Under the pieces are notes generated by a model, which did no database searches, was not told the origin of the DNA, and saw only the letters and a list, made by a program, of their open reading frames with translations. Below are positions 1-6,372 of a stretch of 64,000 nucleotides of DNA, in pieces. Origin of the DNA: Chloroflexota bacterium (GTDB taxonomy: Bacteria > Chloroflexota > Anaerolineae > 4572-78 > J111). How positions within the stretch are numbered: position 1 is the stretch's first letter; each line of letters starts with the position of its first letter. Position numbers and translations under genes: made by a program. Location: the NCBI GenBank assembly GCA_016860845.1, contig BOKF01000041.1, forward strand, positions 10,914 through 74,913, read 5' to 3'.

Positions 1-663
1 TATCCCCAGTTTGAATTCAAGGAGGACGACTACGACAGCATCAAGTTGCGGCTTGACCTGTACGGCTCAATGATCGCCGCGACCAGGTTCAACGGCCAGG
101 GCCGGCCCGTCGAGACCTATGCCCTGGACCCGGCCGACGTGGCCACGGCCCTGGCCAACGTTCCGCTGGTGTCCGGCCTTCTGCCGCGCCACTGCCTCTT
201 CTGGGGTAAAGCCAATGGCGGCGAGCGGCTGGCCATCTTTGTCGAGCCAAAGGTCTGGCCGGTCAGTGTCGAGCGGGAAAAGGAGACCTGGTACGTGCCG
301 ATGCCCGGCCTGGTTTTTATCGGCCAGGGCGGCAAATACACCCTGTACGCGGTCAAGGAGCAGTATTGGCCCGTGGCCGACACCCCGCTGTACCACGCCC
401 CATGCCCCAACGTCTGGGGCAATACCGGCATCTGCCAGGGCAACGCGCCCTTCCCGGAGGCGCGCGCGGCCACGATCTGGCAGGCAGTCGAGGTCTTTTT
501 TGCGAGCGGGTTCAACAACCACCTGGCCCAGGGCAAGAGCAAGGCGCACAAGGACAACATCCTGAAGATATGGCGCGCCCTGCACGAGGCCAATGCCGGC
601 GAGTACCCGCTCGACGACCTGGTCGAGACCGGCCGGACTCTGGCCAAGGTGGTGACAGAATGA
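1..663 (+). CDS. PRTRC system protein B-like (E2/UBC-like fold), 5'-partial
   Basis: The frame is open to the window edge, so the start is missing; a TTG at 46 is the first possible start codon but homology-like sequence precedes it. The protein resembles PRTRC-B of plasmid ParB-related/ThiF-related cassettes, which is proposed to have a ubiquitin-conjugating (E2) fold. The key segment is PCPNVWGNTGICQGN, with Cys codons at 403-405 and 433-435; the Cys in GICQG sits where the E2 thioester cysteine is expected. The order B, JAMM, ThiF matches PRTRC cassettes, whose Ub-like protein C and proteins E and F would lie to the left. The stop overlaps the next start (ATGA). The family call is from motif and context, not from a search. 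Confidence 0.6.
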   Translation, partial: YPQFEFKEDDYDSIKLRLDLYGSMIAATRFNGQGRPVETYALDPADVATALANVPLVSGLLPRHCLFWGKANGGERLAIFVEPKVWPVSVEREKETWYVPMPGLVFIGQGGKYTLYAVKEQYWPVADTPLYHAPCPNVWGNTGICQGNAPFPEARAATIWQAVEVFFASGFNNHLAQGKSKAHKDNILKIWRALHEANAGEYPLDDLVETGRTLAKVVTE

Positions 664-1286
664 AGCCGCTGCCCAACCCGGTTGATTATTATATCTACAC
701 CGGTCAGGAAATCCCGGCGCCCACCCTGTACGCCTACCTCATGGCCGGCAACGGCGTGATCAAGCTGGCCGAGACGGCGCATTTCCGGGCCGCGGCGCCG
801 GTCTATCCCTACTGGGCCGCCGTGGCCGGCCTGCCCGACTACCCGCCGGGGATCGAGCTAAAAGTCCCCAAAATCCCGGCCCGCTGGCTGTATCTGGTTC
901 TGGACCACGCCCGTAACTGCGGCCGGCATATCGAGCAGATGTACCATTTCCACTGGTGGCCGGTCTCGTCCGGCCCCGGCTTTGCTCCGCTGGGCCGGGG
1001 GGAGTGGCGGGTGAGCATCCCCCGGCAGCAAGCCAGCGCCGGGCGGGTCAGTTACCACGGCGGCGGCGATCCGACCATCGTGCTGGATCTGCACTCCCAT
1101 CACGCGATGTTGTCGTTCTTTTCATCAACCGACAACGGCGACGAACAGGGGCTGAGGTTTTACGCGGTGATCGGCCGGATCTATGACCAGCCGGAGCTGC
1201 GGCTGCGGGTGGGGGTCTACGGCGATTGGCTGGAACTGGACCCGCTGGACTTATTTGACGGCCTGGGGCCGTTTGTGGAGGCGTGA
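660..1286 (+). CDS. PRTRC-A-like JAMM/JAB metallopeptidase
   Basis: A 208-aa protein whose residues 145-158 read HSH, seven residues, S, two residues, D (HSHHAMLSFFSSTD). This is an exact match to the zinc-binding HxHx7SxxD core of JAMM/JAB isopeptidases, which cleave ubiquitin-like proteins from targets or mature their C-termini. The start ATG at 660 overlaps the upstream stop, implying translational coupling with the E2-like gene. With the ThiF gene just downstream, it forms an E2-JAMM-E1 set. The natural substrate is unknown; the Ub-like partner is presumably encoded left of the window. Confidence 0.72.
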   Translation: MKPLPNPVDYYIYTGQEIPAPTLYAYLMAGNGVIKLAETAHFRAAAPVYPYWAAVAGLPDYPPGIELKVPKIPARWLYLVLDHARNCGRHIEQMYHFHWWPVSSGPGFAPLGRGEWRVSIPRQQASAGRVSYHGGGDPTIVLDLHSHHAMLSFFSSTDNGDEQGLRFYAVIGRIYDQPELRLRVGVYGDWLELDPLDLFDGLGPFVEA

Positions 1287-1432
1287 TGTTTCAGGTCGGC
1301 GACCGGGTTTACTGGCAAGGCTGGATCGCTTATATCCTGGCCTTTCGCTGCTCCGGGAGCCGCGTTGTCATCAGGCTGGTCATCGGCCAGACCAAAACTG
1401 TTTCGGTAGAAAATATTTCGAGGTACCCTTAA
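1286..1432 (+). CDS. Small 48-aa protein in the ThiF cassette (SH3-like by inference)
   Basis: ATG at 1286 shares a base with the TGA of the JAMM gene, and its TAA at 1430-1432 shares a base with the ThiF ATG. This tight fit on both sides is the main argument that it is translated. The product starts MFQVGDRVYW and alternates hydrophobic and charged residues in a way that recalls small SH3/KOW-type barrels. No family was recognised. It lacks a C-terminal Gly-Gly, so it is not an obvious mature ubiquitin-like modifier. It is shorter than most automatic gene callers accept. Confidence 0.55.
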   Translation: MFQVGDRVYWQGWIAYILAFRCSGSRVVIRLVIGQTKTVSVENISRYP

Positions 1433-2505
1433 TGAAACCCATCAAAACCCACCGCCTGGAAATCGGCGCGCCCAGGCGCGTGACCATCATCCTGGCCGGC
1501 TGCGGCGGGACCGGTTCCTATGCCGCGCTGCACCTGGCCCAACTGGCCTACGCGGCCCGCGGCCACGAGATCGAGGTCAGCCTGGTCTTTGTGGACCCGG
1601 ACACCGTCGAGCGCAAGAACGTGGCCCGGCAGAATTTCGCCCCGGCCGAGGTCGGCCAGCCCAAAGCCGTGACCCTGGCCCGCCGTTATTCGCTGGCTCT
1701 GGGCCTGGCCATTACGCCCATCGCCGGCAAGTTCGAGCGGGCCGTCCTGAACCATTACCGGCAGCAGACCGGCTGGAACGAGGATGGCCTGACGGTCGTT
1801 GCCGGCTGCGTGGACAACATCGCGGCCCGGCAGGACATCCGGGCGGCCCTCCTGCCCGACATCGAGGACGGCTATTCGTGGCAAAAAGACCTCTTCTGGC
1901 TCGACGCCGGCAATCACTACGCCCACGGCCAGGTCCTGCTGGGCAACTCGACCTACCCGCGGCCGCTCCTGTCGCCGCTGGGCTTTGCCTACGGCCTGCC
2001 ACTGCCCTCAGTCCAGGAGCCGGGCCTCGTGGCCCCGGAAGCGCCGGAAGCCGGGCCGGCCCTCTCCTGCGCCGACCTGGTTGAACGGGACGTGCAGGCC
2101 CGAACGATCAACAAGATGATGGCGGCCTGGATTGACGTGTTCTGCGAGCGGCTGATTGTCTCGCGCGATTTGCGCATCATGGGGGTCCGGCTCGACCAGC
2201 GCGGCGGCGCGGCGGCCGGCATCCCTATCGCCGGCGGTGTTGTGATGGACCCGGCGAAGGGCAAGATCAGCCACCCGGATAGCTATCCCGCCGGCTACCC
2301 GGCCAATGAAGATGACGAGGAAGATGACGACACACTGACCGGCCCGATGTGCCCGGAATGCGGCGGCGACATCATCCGGGGCCGGGACATCATCGGCGGC
2401 GCGGAGACCGAGATCTATTTCTGTCTTCACTGCAACTGGCAGATGACCGCCGAGGAGTTCAATGAGATACAGGCCGGCGAGGCCCTGGGCCGGTTGATGG
2501 AGTGA
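1432..2505 (+). CDS. ThiF/E1-like adenylating enzyme with C-terminal zinc ribbon (PRTRC ThiF type)
   Basis: A 357-aa protein. Residues 19-29 contain the Rossmann nucleotide loop LAGCGGTGS, followed near 55-68 by DPDTVERKNVARQNF, the E1/ThiF motif that contacts ATP and magnesium. Cys126 in VVAGCVDN lies in the region where E1-type enzymes have conserved residues. The C-terminus (about 300-345) has two CxxC pairs, CPEC and CLHC, forming a likely zinc ribbon, preceded by an acidic stretch (EDDEEDDD). The role is to adenylate, and perhaps thiolate, the C-terminus of a Ub-like protein for transfer to the E2-like product. The ATG at 1432 was chosen because it abuts the preceding gene and precedes the conserved fold. 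Confidence 0.85.
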   Translation: MKPIKTHRLEIGAPRRVTIILAGCGGTGSYAALHLAQLAYAARGHEIEVSLVFVDPDTVERKNVARQNFAPAEVGQPKAVTLARRYSLALGLAITPIAGKFERAVLNHYRQQTGWNEDGLTVVAGCVDNIAARQDIRAALLPDIEDGYSWQKDLFWLDAGNHYAHGQVLLGNSTYPRPLLSPLGFAYGLPLPSVQEPGLVAPEAPEAGPALSCADLVERDVQARTINKMMAAWIDVFCERLIVSRDLRIMGVRLDQRGGAAAGIPIAGGVVMDPAKGKISHPDSYPAGYPANEDDEEDDDTLTGPMCPECGGDIIRGRDIIGGAETEIYFCLHCNWQMTAEEFNEIQAGEALGRLME

Positions 2506-2525
2506 ATCTACATAACACAGAACGT

Positions 2526-2555
2526 TTGTTCACATTTGCCGTTTTTTGGTATAAT
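2526..2555 (+). promoter_or_regulatory. Sigma-70-type promoter
   Basis: A -35 TTGTTC (2526-2531) and a consensus -10 TATAAT (2550-2555) are separated by 18 bases. The segment follows the ThiF stop directly and is AT-rich compared with its surroundings. It should start transcription near 2562, giving a leader of about 145 nt that ends at the terminator at 2667-2707. Confidence 0.6.
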
Positions 2556-2585
2556 ATGCTTACAGCAGCGACAGGAGCGCTGCCA

Positions 2586-2717
2586 ATGGACCAATTGCTC
2601 ATTTACAAACGAACGGTGACGGGTAAGGGGGGCCGGGCGTATATTTACCAACTCCAAACAAGTGGCGCGCGGAGCGGTCCGATTATGGATTCTCCGCGCT
2701 TTTATTTAACTGCCTAA
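2586..2717 (+). CDS. Possible 43-aa leader peptide overlapping a terminator
   Basis: ATG at 2586 follows a plausible Shine-Dalgarno (AGGAG, 2573-2577) and lies inside the short transcript from the promoter at 2526. The product begins MDQLLIYKRT. The codons of its second half form the terminator stem at 2667-2699, so a translating ribosome would open the hairpin. It could be a true leader peptide controlling read-through, or the transcript may be a small RNA with a chance frame. Confidence 0.35.
   Translation: MDQLLIYKRTVTGKGGRAYIYQLQTSGARSGPIMDSPRFYLTA
2667..2707 (+). terminator. Intrinsic terminator ending the leader
   Basis: GCGCGGAG (2667-2674) pairs perfectly with CTCCGCGC (2692-2699). 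Five further pairs inside (GGTCC with GGATT, two of them G-T) lengthen the stem. TTTTATTT follows at 2700-2707. It stands upstream of the whole structural gene block. Confidence 0.7.
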
Positions 2718-2729
2718 ATTGACAATTGA
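2709..2729 (+). repeat. 21-bp direct repeat, copy 1, with palindromic core
   Basis: These 21 bases recur identically at 10299-10319. The core AATTGACAATT is an inverted repeat (AATTG/CAATT around one base) that contains a -35-like TTGACA (2719-2724). A weak -10 (TATGGT, 2744-2749) lies 19 bases on. It looks like an operator or promoter element shared by two transcription units. Confidence 0.6.
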
Positions 2730-2761
2730 GTGACAATAGCAGGTATGGTAGAGTGGAGGCA

Positions 2762-3151
2762 ATGACACACGGGGCGACCACGAGGTTTTACCAGCCGGCG
2801 GAGGGCTTCCTTCGCCTGAGCCGGTCGCAGATCGGCGAGATCCGGCGGCTGTACGGCCTGCTGCACGCCTTTCTGGCCGAGCAGCCGGAGGCCGAGGCCC
2901 GGCTGATCATCGTGGTCAAACGCGGCAAGGTCCGTTTCGGCGAGGTGGAACTGCCGGCCGGGAACATTCCCCGGCGCGGGCTGGGCCAGATGCCGGACGC
3001 GCTCCTGCTCCAGATAGACGCCATGCTGTCCAGCCTGTGCGGCTTCACCGAGCAGGTCGGGGGCGAAGCCAGGCTGGTCCTGGCCTTCTCAACCCGGAGC
3101 GCGGTCAGAATGAGGATGGTCCTGAGCCACGAGCTGGCCCCGGTGCGTTAG
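2762..3151 (+). CDS. Hypothetical phage protein
   Basis: A 129-aa protein with no recognised family. It is rich in Leu, Arg and Glu, with predicted helices near the N-terminus (LSRSQIGEIRRLYGLLHAFL) and a beta-rich middle (LIIVVKRGKVRFGEVELPAG). The ATG at 2762 follows GGAGG by only two bases, so the true start is uncertain. It is the first gene after the shared 21-bp element and before the HTH gene, so it belongs to the control or early part of the rightward unit. Confidence 0.6.
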   Translation: MTHGATTRFYQPAEGFLRLSRSQIGEIRRLYGLLHAFLAEQPEAEARLIIVVKRGKVRFGEVELPAGNIPRRGLGQMPDALLLQIDAMLSSLCGFTEQVGGEARLVLAFSTRSAVRMRMVLSHELAPVR

Positions 3152-3155
3152 TTAG

Positions 3156-3170
3156 CCCTCCACGGGAGGG
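3156..3170 (+). promoter_or_regulatory. Hairpin that hides the HTH gene Shine-Dalgarno
   Basis: CCCTCC (3156-3161) pairs with GGAGGG (3165-3170) around an ACG loop. The GGGAGGG is also the only ribosome-binding sequence upstream of the TTG start at 3179, so the stem would mask it. Confidence 0.45.
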
Positions 3171-3178
3171 ATTAAAAA

Positions 3179-3457
3179 TTGAGCAGGCCCGACAGCGATT
3201 TCGATCCGGGGCAATCCACAGACGATGGATTGCCCTTTTTGATTTCCAGCCGGCAGCAGGAGGTGCTTTACCTGGCCGCGATGGGCCAGACCGACCGGGC
3301 CATCGCCCGGAATCTGGCCATCGCCCCGCGCACGGTCCGGGCGCACCTCCAGGCCATCCGCGAGGCCCTGGGGGCGCGCAACACGACCCACGCCGTAGCC
3401 ATCGCCCTGAGCCGGCACATCCTGGATGTAGAGGAGGCGCAATGGACAACCCCGTGA
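3179..3457 (+). CDS. LuxR/GerE-type HTH DNA-binding protein
   Basis: A 92-aa protein. From residue 22 it matches the GerE/LuxR_C_like helix-turn-helix: LISSRQQEVLYLAAMGQTDRA, then IARNLAIAPRTVRAHLQAI, with the typical RTVRAH recognition helix and a second half GARNTTHAVAIAL. It should bind DNA as a dimer and regulate transcription. The start is TTG at 3179, nine bases after GGGAGG; TTG at 3239 would remove the 20 residues before the HTH. An intrinsic terminator (3209-3240) lies within its 5' codons, so expression may depend on read-through. It overlaps the next gene by 16 bases. Confidence 0.75.
   Translation: MSRPDSDFDPGQSTDDGLPFLISSRQQEVLYLAAMGQTDRAIARNLAIAPRTVRAHLQAIREALGARNTTHAVAIALSRHILDVEEAQWTTP
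3209..3240 (+). terminator. Intrinsic terminator inside the HTH gene
   Basis: GGGCAATCCA (3209-3218) and TGGATTGCCC (3226-3235) form a perfect 10-bp stem with a 7-base loop, followed by TTTTT. It lies in the first codons of the HTH gene, a typical attenuator position. Confidence 0.65.
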
Positions 3458-3783
3458 CGGCCAGGACCGGCCTGGCCGTGGAAATAATCAACGGTAAAAG
3501 CATCCCGACCGGCACGCTTGACGAATTTAGCCGGGCCATCTACCGCAAGAAGTTGACAGGCGACGACGGCAGGCTGTCGGGACTGCCTGGCGAGCCGGGC
3601 CTGGGTATCGAAAAGTTCAAAACGGCCGGGCTGAAATTCTACCGCCTGGTCTGGGTCGGCCTGGCCCGGGCCTGGCTGGCCGCCGAAGATACCACGCCCT
3701 ACAGGTCCAAATACCTGGCCGTAGCCGGCGGTGAGCTGCTGGCCGGCCAGACAGGGGCCGGCTTCAGCGAGGCGACCCGCTAA
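3442..3783 (+). CDS. Hypothetical phage protein
   Basis: A 113-aa protein starting MDNPVTARTG. The ATG at 3442 has a strong Shine-Dalgarno (GAGGAGG, 3431-3437). No family was recognised. The middle has a short aromatic segment (KFYRLVWVGLARAWLA) that could be an amphipathic helix. It overlaps the HTH gene at its start and the next gene by one base at its end (TAATG), so it is part of a coupled run. Confidence 0.7.
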   Translation: MDNPVTARTGLAVEIINGKSIPTGTLDEFSRAIYRKKLTGDDGRLSGLPGEPGLGIEKFKTAGLKFYRLVWVGLARAWLAAEDTTPYRSKYLAVAGGELLAGQTGAGFSEATR

Positions 3784-3998
3784 TGCCGGCGGCGCCGATC
3801 CCGATCCTGAGCGACATCCACGATTTTTGCGCCGCCCTGCAAGCTGACGGTTATTTTGACTGGCTGCTATGGGATCTGTGGTATGGCCGGGAGGCCCGTC
3901 TCTGGCGGGTGGCAGTTCCCGCCCGGCTGCCCATCCTGAGCAGTCGAAGGGCCGGGAGGCCCACAACTAACAGGAGAGACCATGAGCGAATTCTTTAA
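3783..3998 (+). CDS. Hypothetical 71-aa protein with a dispersed repeat in its 3' half
   Basis: ATG at 3783 overlaps the upstream TAA. The first 45 residues are aromatic-rich (DGYFDWLLWDLWYG) and look coding. The 3' part contains CCTGAGCAGTCGAAGGG (3935-3951), a short palindrome-like element dispersed in many bacterial genomes, flanked by two copies of GGCCGGGAGGCCC about 65 bases apart. The C-terminus may therefore be an insertion product rather than ancestral sequence. It ends 17 bases inside the next gene. Confidence 0.45.
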   Translation: MPAAPIPILSDIHDFCAALQADGYFDWLLWDLWYGREARLWRVAVPARLPILSSRRAGRPTTNRRDHERIL

Positions 3999-4227
3999 GA
4001 CCGCCTTCAGCCGGGCCGCGCTAAAAGCCTGGGCCGCGCTGCTGATCGGCTATTTCGGCCCAATGCTAGCCCCGGTGCTGGATCGGGTTGTTGCCGACTT
4101 TACCCCCGCCAACCTGGTTGCCGCGCTGGGCCAGGTTGGCATAGACCTGCCGTATCAGGCGGCGGTCCTGATCGTCGGCATCGCCGGCTATCTGTTTGTG
4201 TACTTTACCAAAAACCGCCAGGCTTAA
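3982..4227 (+). CDS. Small membrane protein (holin candidate)
   Basis: An 81-aa protein with two hydrophobic segments, about residues 14-34 (LKAWAALLIGYFGPMLAPVL) and 57-76 (YQAAVLIVGIAGYLFVYF), and a basic tail (TKNRQA). Shine-Dalgarno AGGAGAG precedes the ATG. Size, two membrane spans and charged tail fit a class II holin, but no endolysin was recognised nearby, so the role in lysis is inference only. A structural or host-membrane role is equally possible. Confidence 0.6.
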   Translation: MSEFFKTAFSRAALKAWAALLIGYFGPMLAPVLDRVVADFTPANLVAALGQVGIDLPYQAAVLIVGIAGYLFVYFTKNRQA

Positions 4228-4233
4228 GCCGTT

Positions 4234-4743
4234 GTGCCGGACAATATTGATCCAGGCCTGAGTCAATTGATCCAGGCCCAACTTGACGCCAACCGCCTCA
4301 AGCAGAGCGAGTTGAATATCAAACGGCGACAGGAGGCGGCGGCGCTGGAGACCATTTCCAGCACGGAGGCGCTCAAGCAGGATGTCAGGCAGCTTATTGT
4401 CGAAACCCGGCAGCTTCTGGACTATCTCAGGCAAAGCGCGCTCAAGGACGACGCCTTGCAGGACTGGTTTGAGCAGTTGGCCCACCGCGTCGAGCGGCTA
4501 GAATCGGGCATGATGCTGGTCCTGATGGGCAAGTTAGAAAGCAGTCAGGTACGGGCTGCCGCGACCCGGATCGTGGACGAGACCGGCCGGGAGCACCGGC
4601 AGCGGCTCAAAAGCCAATATCTGCGCAACCTGGCCGTACTCGAAGAACAGGCAGCCCAATATGGGGCCGGCAATGTTCCGCTTGACCTGCAAAACCAGAT
4701 TGACGCCGAGCACGAAAGGATTCTGGAGCTAAATGACGATTGA
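4234..4743 (+). CDS. Coiled-coil protein with C-terminal adaptor-like motif
   Basis: A 169-aa protein, GTG start at 4234. Residues 10-115 are charged and helical, compatible with a coiled coil (LDANRLKQSELNIKRRQEAA). The C-terminus carries LEEQAAQYGAGNVPLDLQNQI (about 137-157), a short module that I recall from bacterial multidomain conflict proteins with NACHT, TIR or caspase domains. The same motif, including VPLxLQNQI, occurs four times in the RHS protein at 39742-55956. It may let this phage protein bind a host partner. It ends 11 bases inside the next gene. Confidence 0.6.
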   Translation: MPDNIDPGLSQLIQAQLDANRLKQSELNIKRRQEAAALETISSTEALKQDVRQLIVETRQLLDYLRQSALKDDALQDWFEQLAHRVERLESGMMLVLMGKLESSQVRAAATRIVDETGREHRQRLKSQYLRNLAVLEEQAAQYGAGNVPLDLQNQIDAEHERILELNDD

Positions 4744-5035
4744 GCATCTGCTGGCCTGGAATACAGCCTGGATACTCTTGTGGGGGCTGATGACCCTGGG
4801 CGGGGTGATCCTGCTCTTTTTTGGCACGGGCAACGGTATCTACCGGGCCATGCGCATCCATGGCACTTTTGTGACCGCTTTCCTATTCCTGACTGCCGTT
4901 ACACAGGCGGTGAACGTGGTCATAAATCCAGACGCCCGCTACATCCTGGCGGTGCTGCGGGCGGTGCTGACCCCCCTGGCGGCGGTCAGTGTTATTTATA
5001 TCGGCTTCGAGTTATGGAAGGTGAGAGGAAAATAA
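4733..5035 (+). CDS. Membrane protein, three predicted spans
   Basis: A 100-aa protein with hydrophobic stretches at about 10-30 (WILLWGLMTLGGVILLFF), 44-62 (GTFVTAFLFLTAVTQAV) and 70-94 (ILAVLRAVLTPLAAVSVIYI). No family was recognised. It overlaps the genes on both sides, so it is co-translated with the coiled-coil protein upstream and a helical protein downstream. A second holin or a membrane anchor for the neighbouring coiled-coil proteins is possible. Confidence 0.6.
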   Translation: MTIEHLLAWNTAWILLWGLMTLGGVILLFFGTGNGIYRAMRIHGTFVTAFLFLTAVTQAVNVVINPDARYILAVLRAVLTPLAAVSVIYIGFELWKVRGK

Positions 5036-5484
5036 TGATTGATTATTTCGGGCCGATCCTGAGACGGCTCTTATCCGTGACCGCCGAAGTGCAGGATCTG
5101 GCCCGGGTCATCGGCGACGCCCGCCAGGCCGGGGACACGGTCAGCGCCGACATTGAGCAGTTTATGAGCGACCTGGATGCGGCGCACCAGGCCAATATGA
5201 AAGCGTACGCGACCGGATTAAAACTCAGCGCCGGCCACGATAAGCTGGCATTGGAATTGGCCCGGCTGCAATCCGCGCCGGGGGTAGCAGAAAAAGCCGG
5301 CGATCTGGGCAGCATGGCCCTGATGATGAAGGATGTCATCAGCCAGAACTACATCGAGGCGGCCATTACTTTGGGCCAGCTTGACATCGCCCTATATGAG
5401 TTGATGTTCCGCGAGTTGGCCAGCTACGACGGCTGGCCCGAAAAGCAGGCCGCGCTCCGGGCGGCGCTGGAGAAAAACAAATGA
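5035..5484 (+). CDS. Hypothetical helical phage protein
   Basis: A 149-aa protein starting MIDYFGPILR. The ATG shares its first base with the upstream TAA and has Shine-Dalgarno GAGAGGAA. The sequence is almost entirely helical by eye, with heptad-like spacing around 20-90 (VTAEVQDLARVIGDA). No family was recognised. Position just before the terminase suggests an accessory packaging or head role, but this is inference. Confidence 0.65.
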   Translation: MIDYFGPILRRLLSVTAEVQDLARVIGDARQAGDTVSADIEQFMSDLDAAHQANMKAYATGLKLSAGHDKLALELARLQSAPGVAEKAGDLGSMALMMKDVISQNYIEAAITLGQLDIALYELMFRELASYDGWPEKQAALRAALEKNK

Positions 5485-5810
5485 TTGACCTGGCAGATGA
5501 TATCTGGCAGGAAACCAAGCCGCCCCTGGAACGGATGTACGACGTGTGGGTGCCGGGCCATGACGCCGTTCCCGGCCCAACATTCCGCCTCTATGGGCCG
5601 GACGGCCAGGCGCACCGGTGCAAGCTCTGCGGGCAGGACGACCGATGGCAGCTTGAGCGCGACGAGCCGCTGGTGTTCGTCTGTGAGCATGAGCCGGTTA
5701 CAGCCGGCCATTGGGGGATTCGCCAGATTGACGACCGGGCCGGCCCGGCCATTGCCCGAATCGAGGTGGCCGGCGATCCGATGGGATTCGCCGGCGGGAT
5801 GGGGGATTGA
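5481..5810 (+). CDS. Hypothetical protein with possible zinc site
   Basis: A 109-aa protein. ATG at 5481 overlaps the preceding TGA. CKLCG (about 49-53) and CEH (about 74-76) could form one zinc site, flanked by beta-type segments. No family was recognised. It sits directly upstream of the small terminase gene. Confidence 0.65.
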   Translation: MIDLADDIWQETKPPLERMYDVWVPGHDAVPGPTFRLYGPDGQAHRCKLCGQDDRWQLERDEPLVFVCEHEPVTAGHWGIRQIDDRAGPAIARIEVAGDPMGFAGGMGD

Positions 5811-5819
5811 TGTTCAATT

Positions 5820-6347
5820 ATGACTGACCAGGCTGCTTCCAAAAAACCCACCAGGAAACAGCAGGTGTTTATCGAACACTACCTCCAATGCTGGAACGCC
5901 ACCGAGGCGGCGCGCCTGGCCCAATATGCCCACCCCAACAAACAGGGGCCGCGGCTGTTGGTGAATGTTGGTATCAAGGCGGCTATCGAGGCCCGGATCA
6001 ACGAATTCAAGATGTCGGCTGACGAAGTCCTGGTCAGGCTGACCCGTATGGCCCGTTCCAACATTGCCGATTTTGCCCACATCGAAAACGGCCAGGATCT
6101 AGCCGAGTTGGGCAGCGCCGGGCAGGTCATCAAGAAGTTCAAGCGCAAAATTATCGGTCCGATAGGTGGTGAACACGATGAGATCGAATTGGAGCTTTAC
6201 GACGCCCAGGCCGCCCTGGTCCATCTCGGCAAGCATCATGGTCTCTTTACCGAGCGCATTGAAATGCCCGACCTGAAGCCGCTGCCGGAAGCCATCCGCG
6301 AACTGGCCGCCAAAGTTTACGGCCAGCAGGAGGAGGCCGCCGATTGA
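5820..6347 (+). CDS. Terminase small subunit
   Basis: A 175-aa protein with the N-terminal pattern of the Terminase_2/XtmA family: KPTRKQQVFIEHYLQCWNAT then EAARLAQYA, a helix-turn-helix that binds the packaging site. A second helical segment follows (MSADEVLVRLTRMARSNIAD), also usual in this family. It recognises phage DNA and recruits the large subunit to start packaging. The large terminase gene starts 26 bases downstream. No strong Shine-Dalgarno is visible at the ATG. Confidence 0.85.
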   Translation: MTDQAASKKPTRKQQVFIEHYLQCWNATEAARLAQYAHPNKQGPRLLVNVGIKAAIEARINEFKMSADEVLVRLTRMARSNIADFAHIENGQDLAELGSAGQVIKKFKRKIIGPIGGEHDEIELELYDAQAALVHLGKHHGLFTERIEMPDLKPLPEAIRELAAKVYGQQEEAAD

Positions 6348-6372
6348 ACGAATCCTGCTAACCTTTCTGTTT

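Noticed and set aside
1183..1431. N-terminal extension of the ThiF gene
   Set aside because: It overlaps the JAMM gene and the 48-aa gene out of frame and lacks ThiF similarity; ATG 1432 directly precedes the fold.
2562..2707. Riboswitch
   Set aside because: Only the terminator stem is clear; no conserved aptamer sequence was recognised.
3037..3441. N-terminal extension of the gene starting at 3442
   Set aside because: The upstream in-frame codons are Arg/Gly/Pro-rich and overlap two better genes; GAGGAGG marks 3442 as the start.
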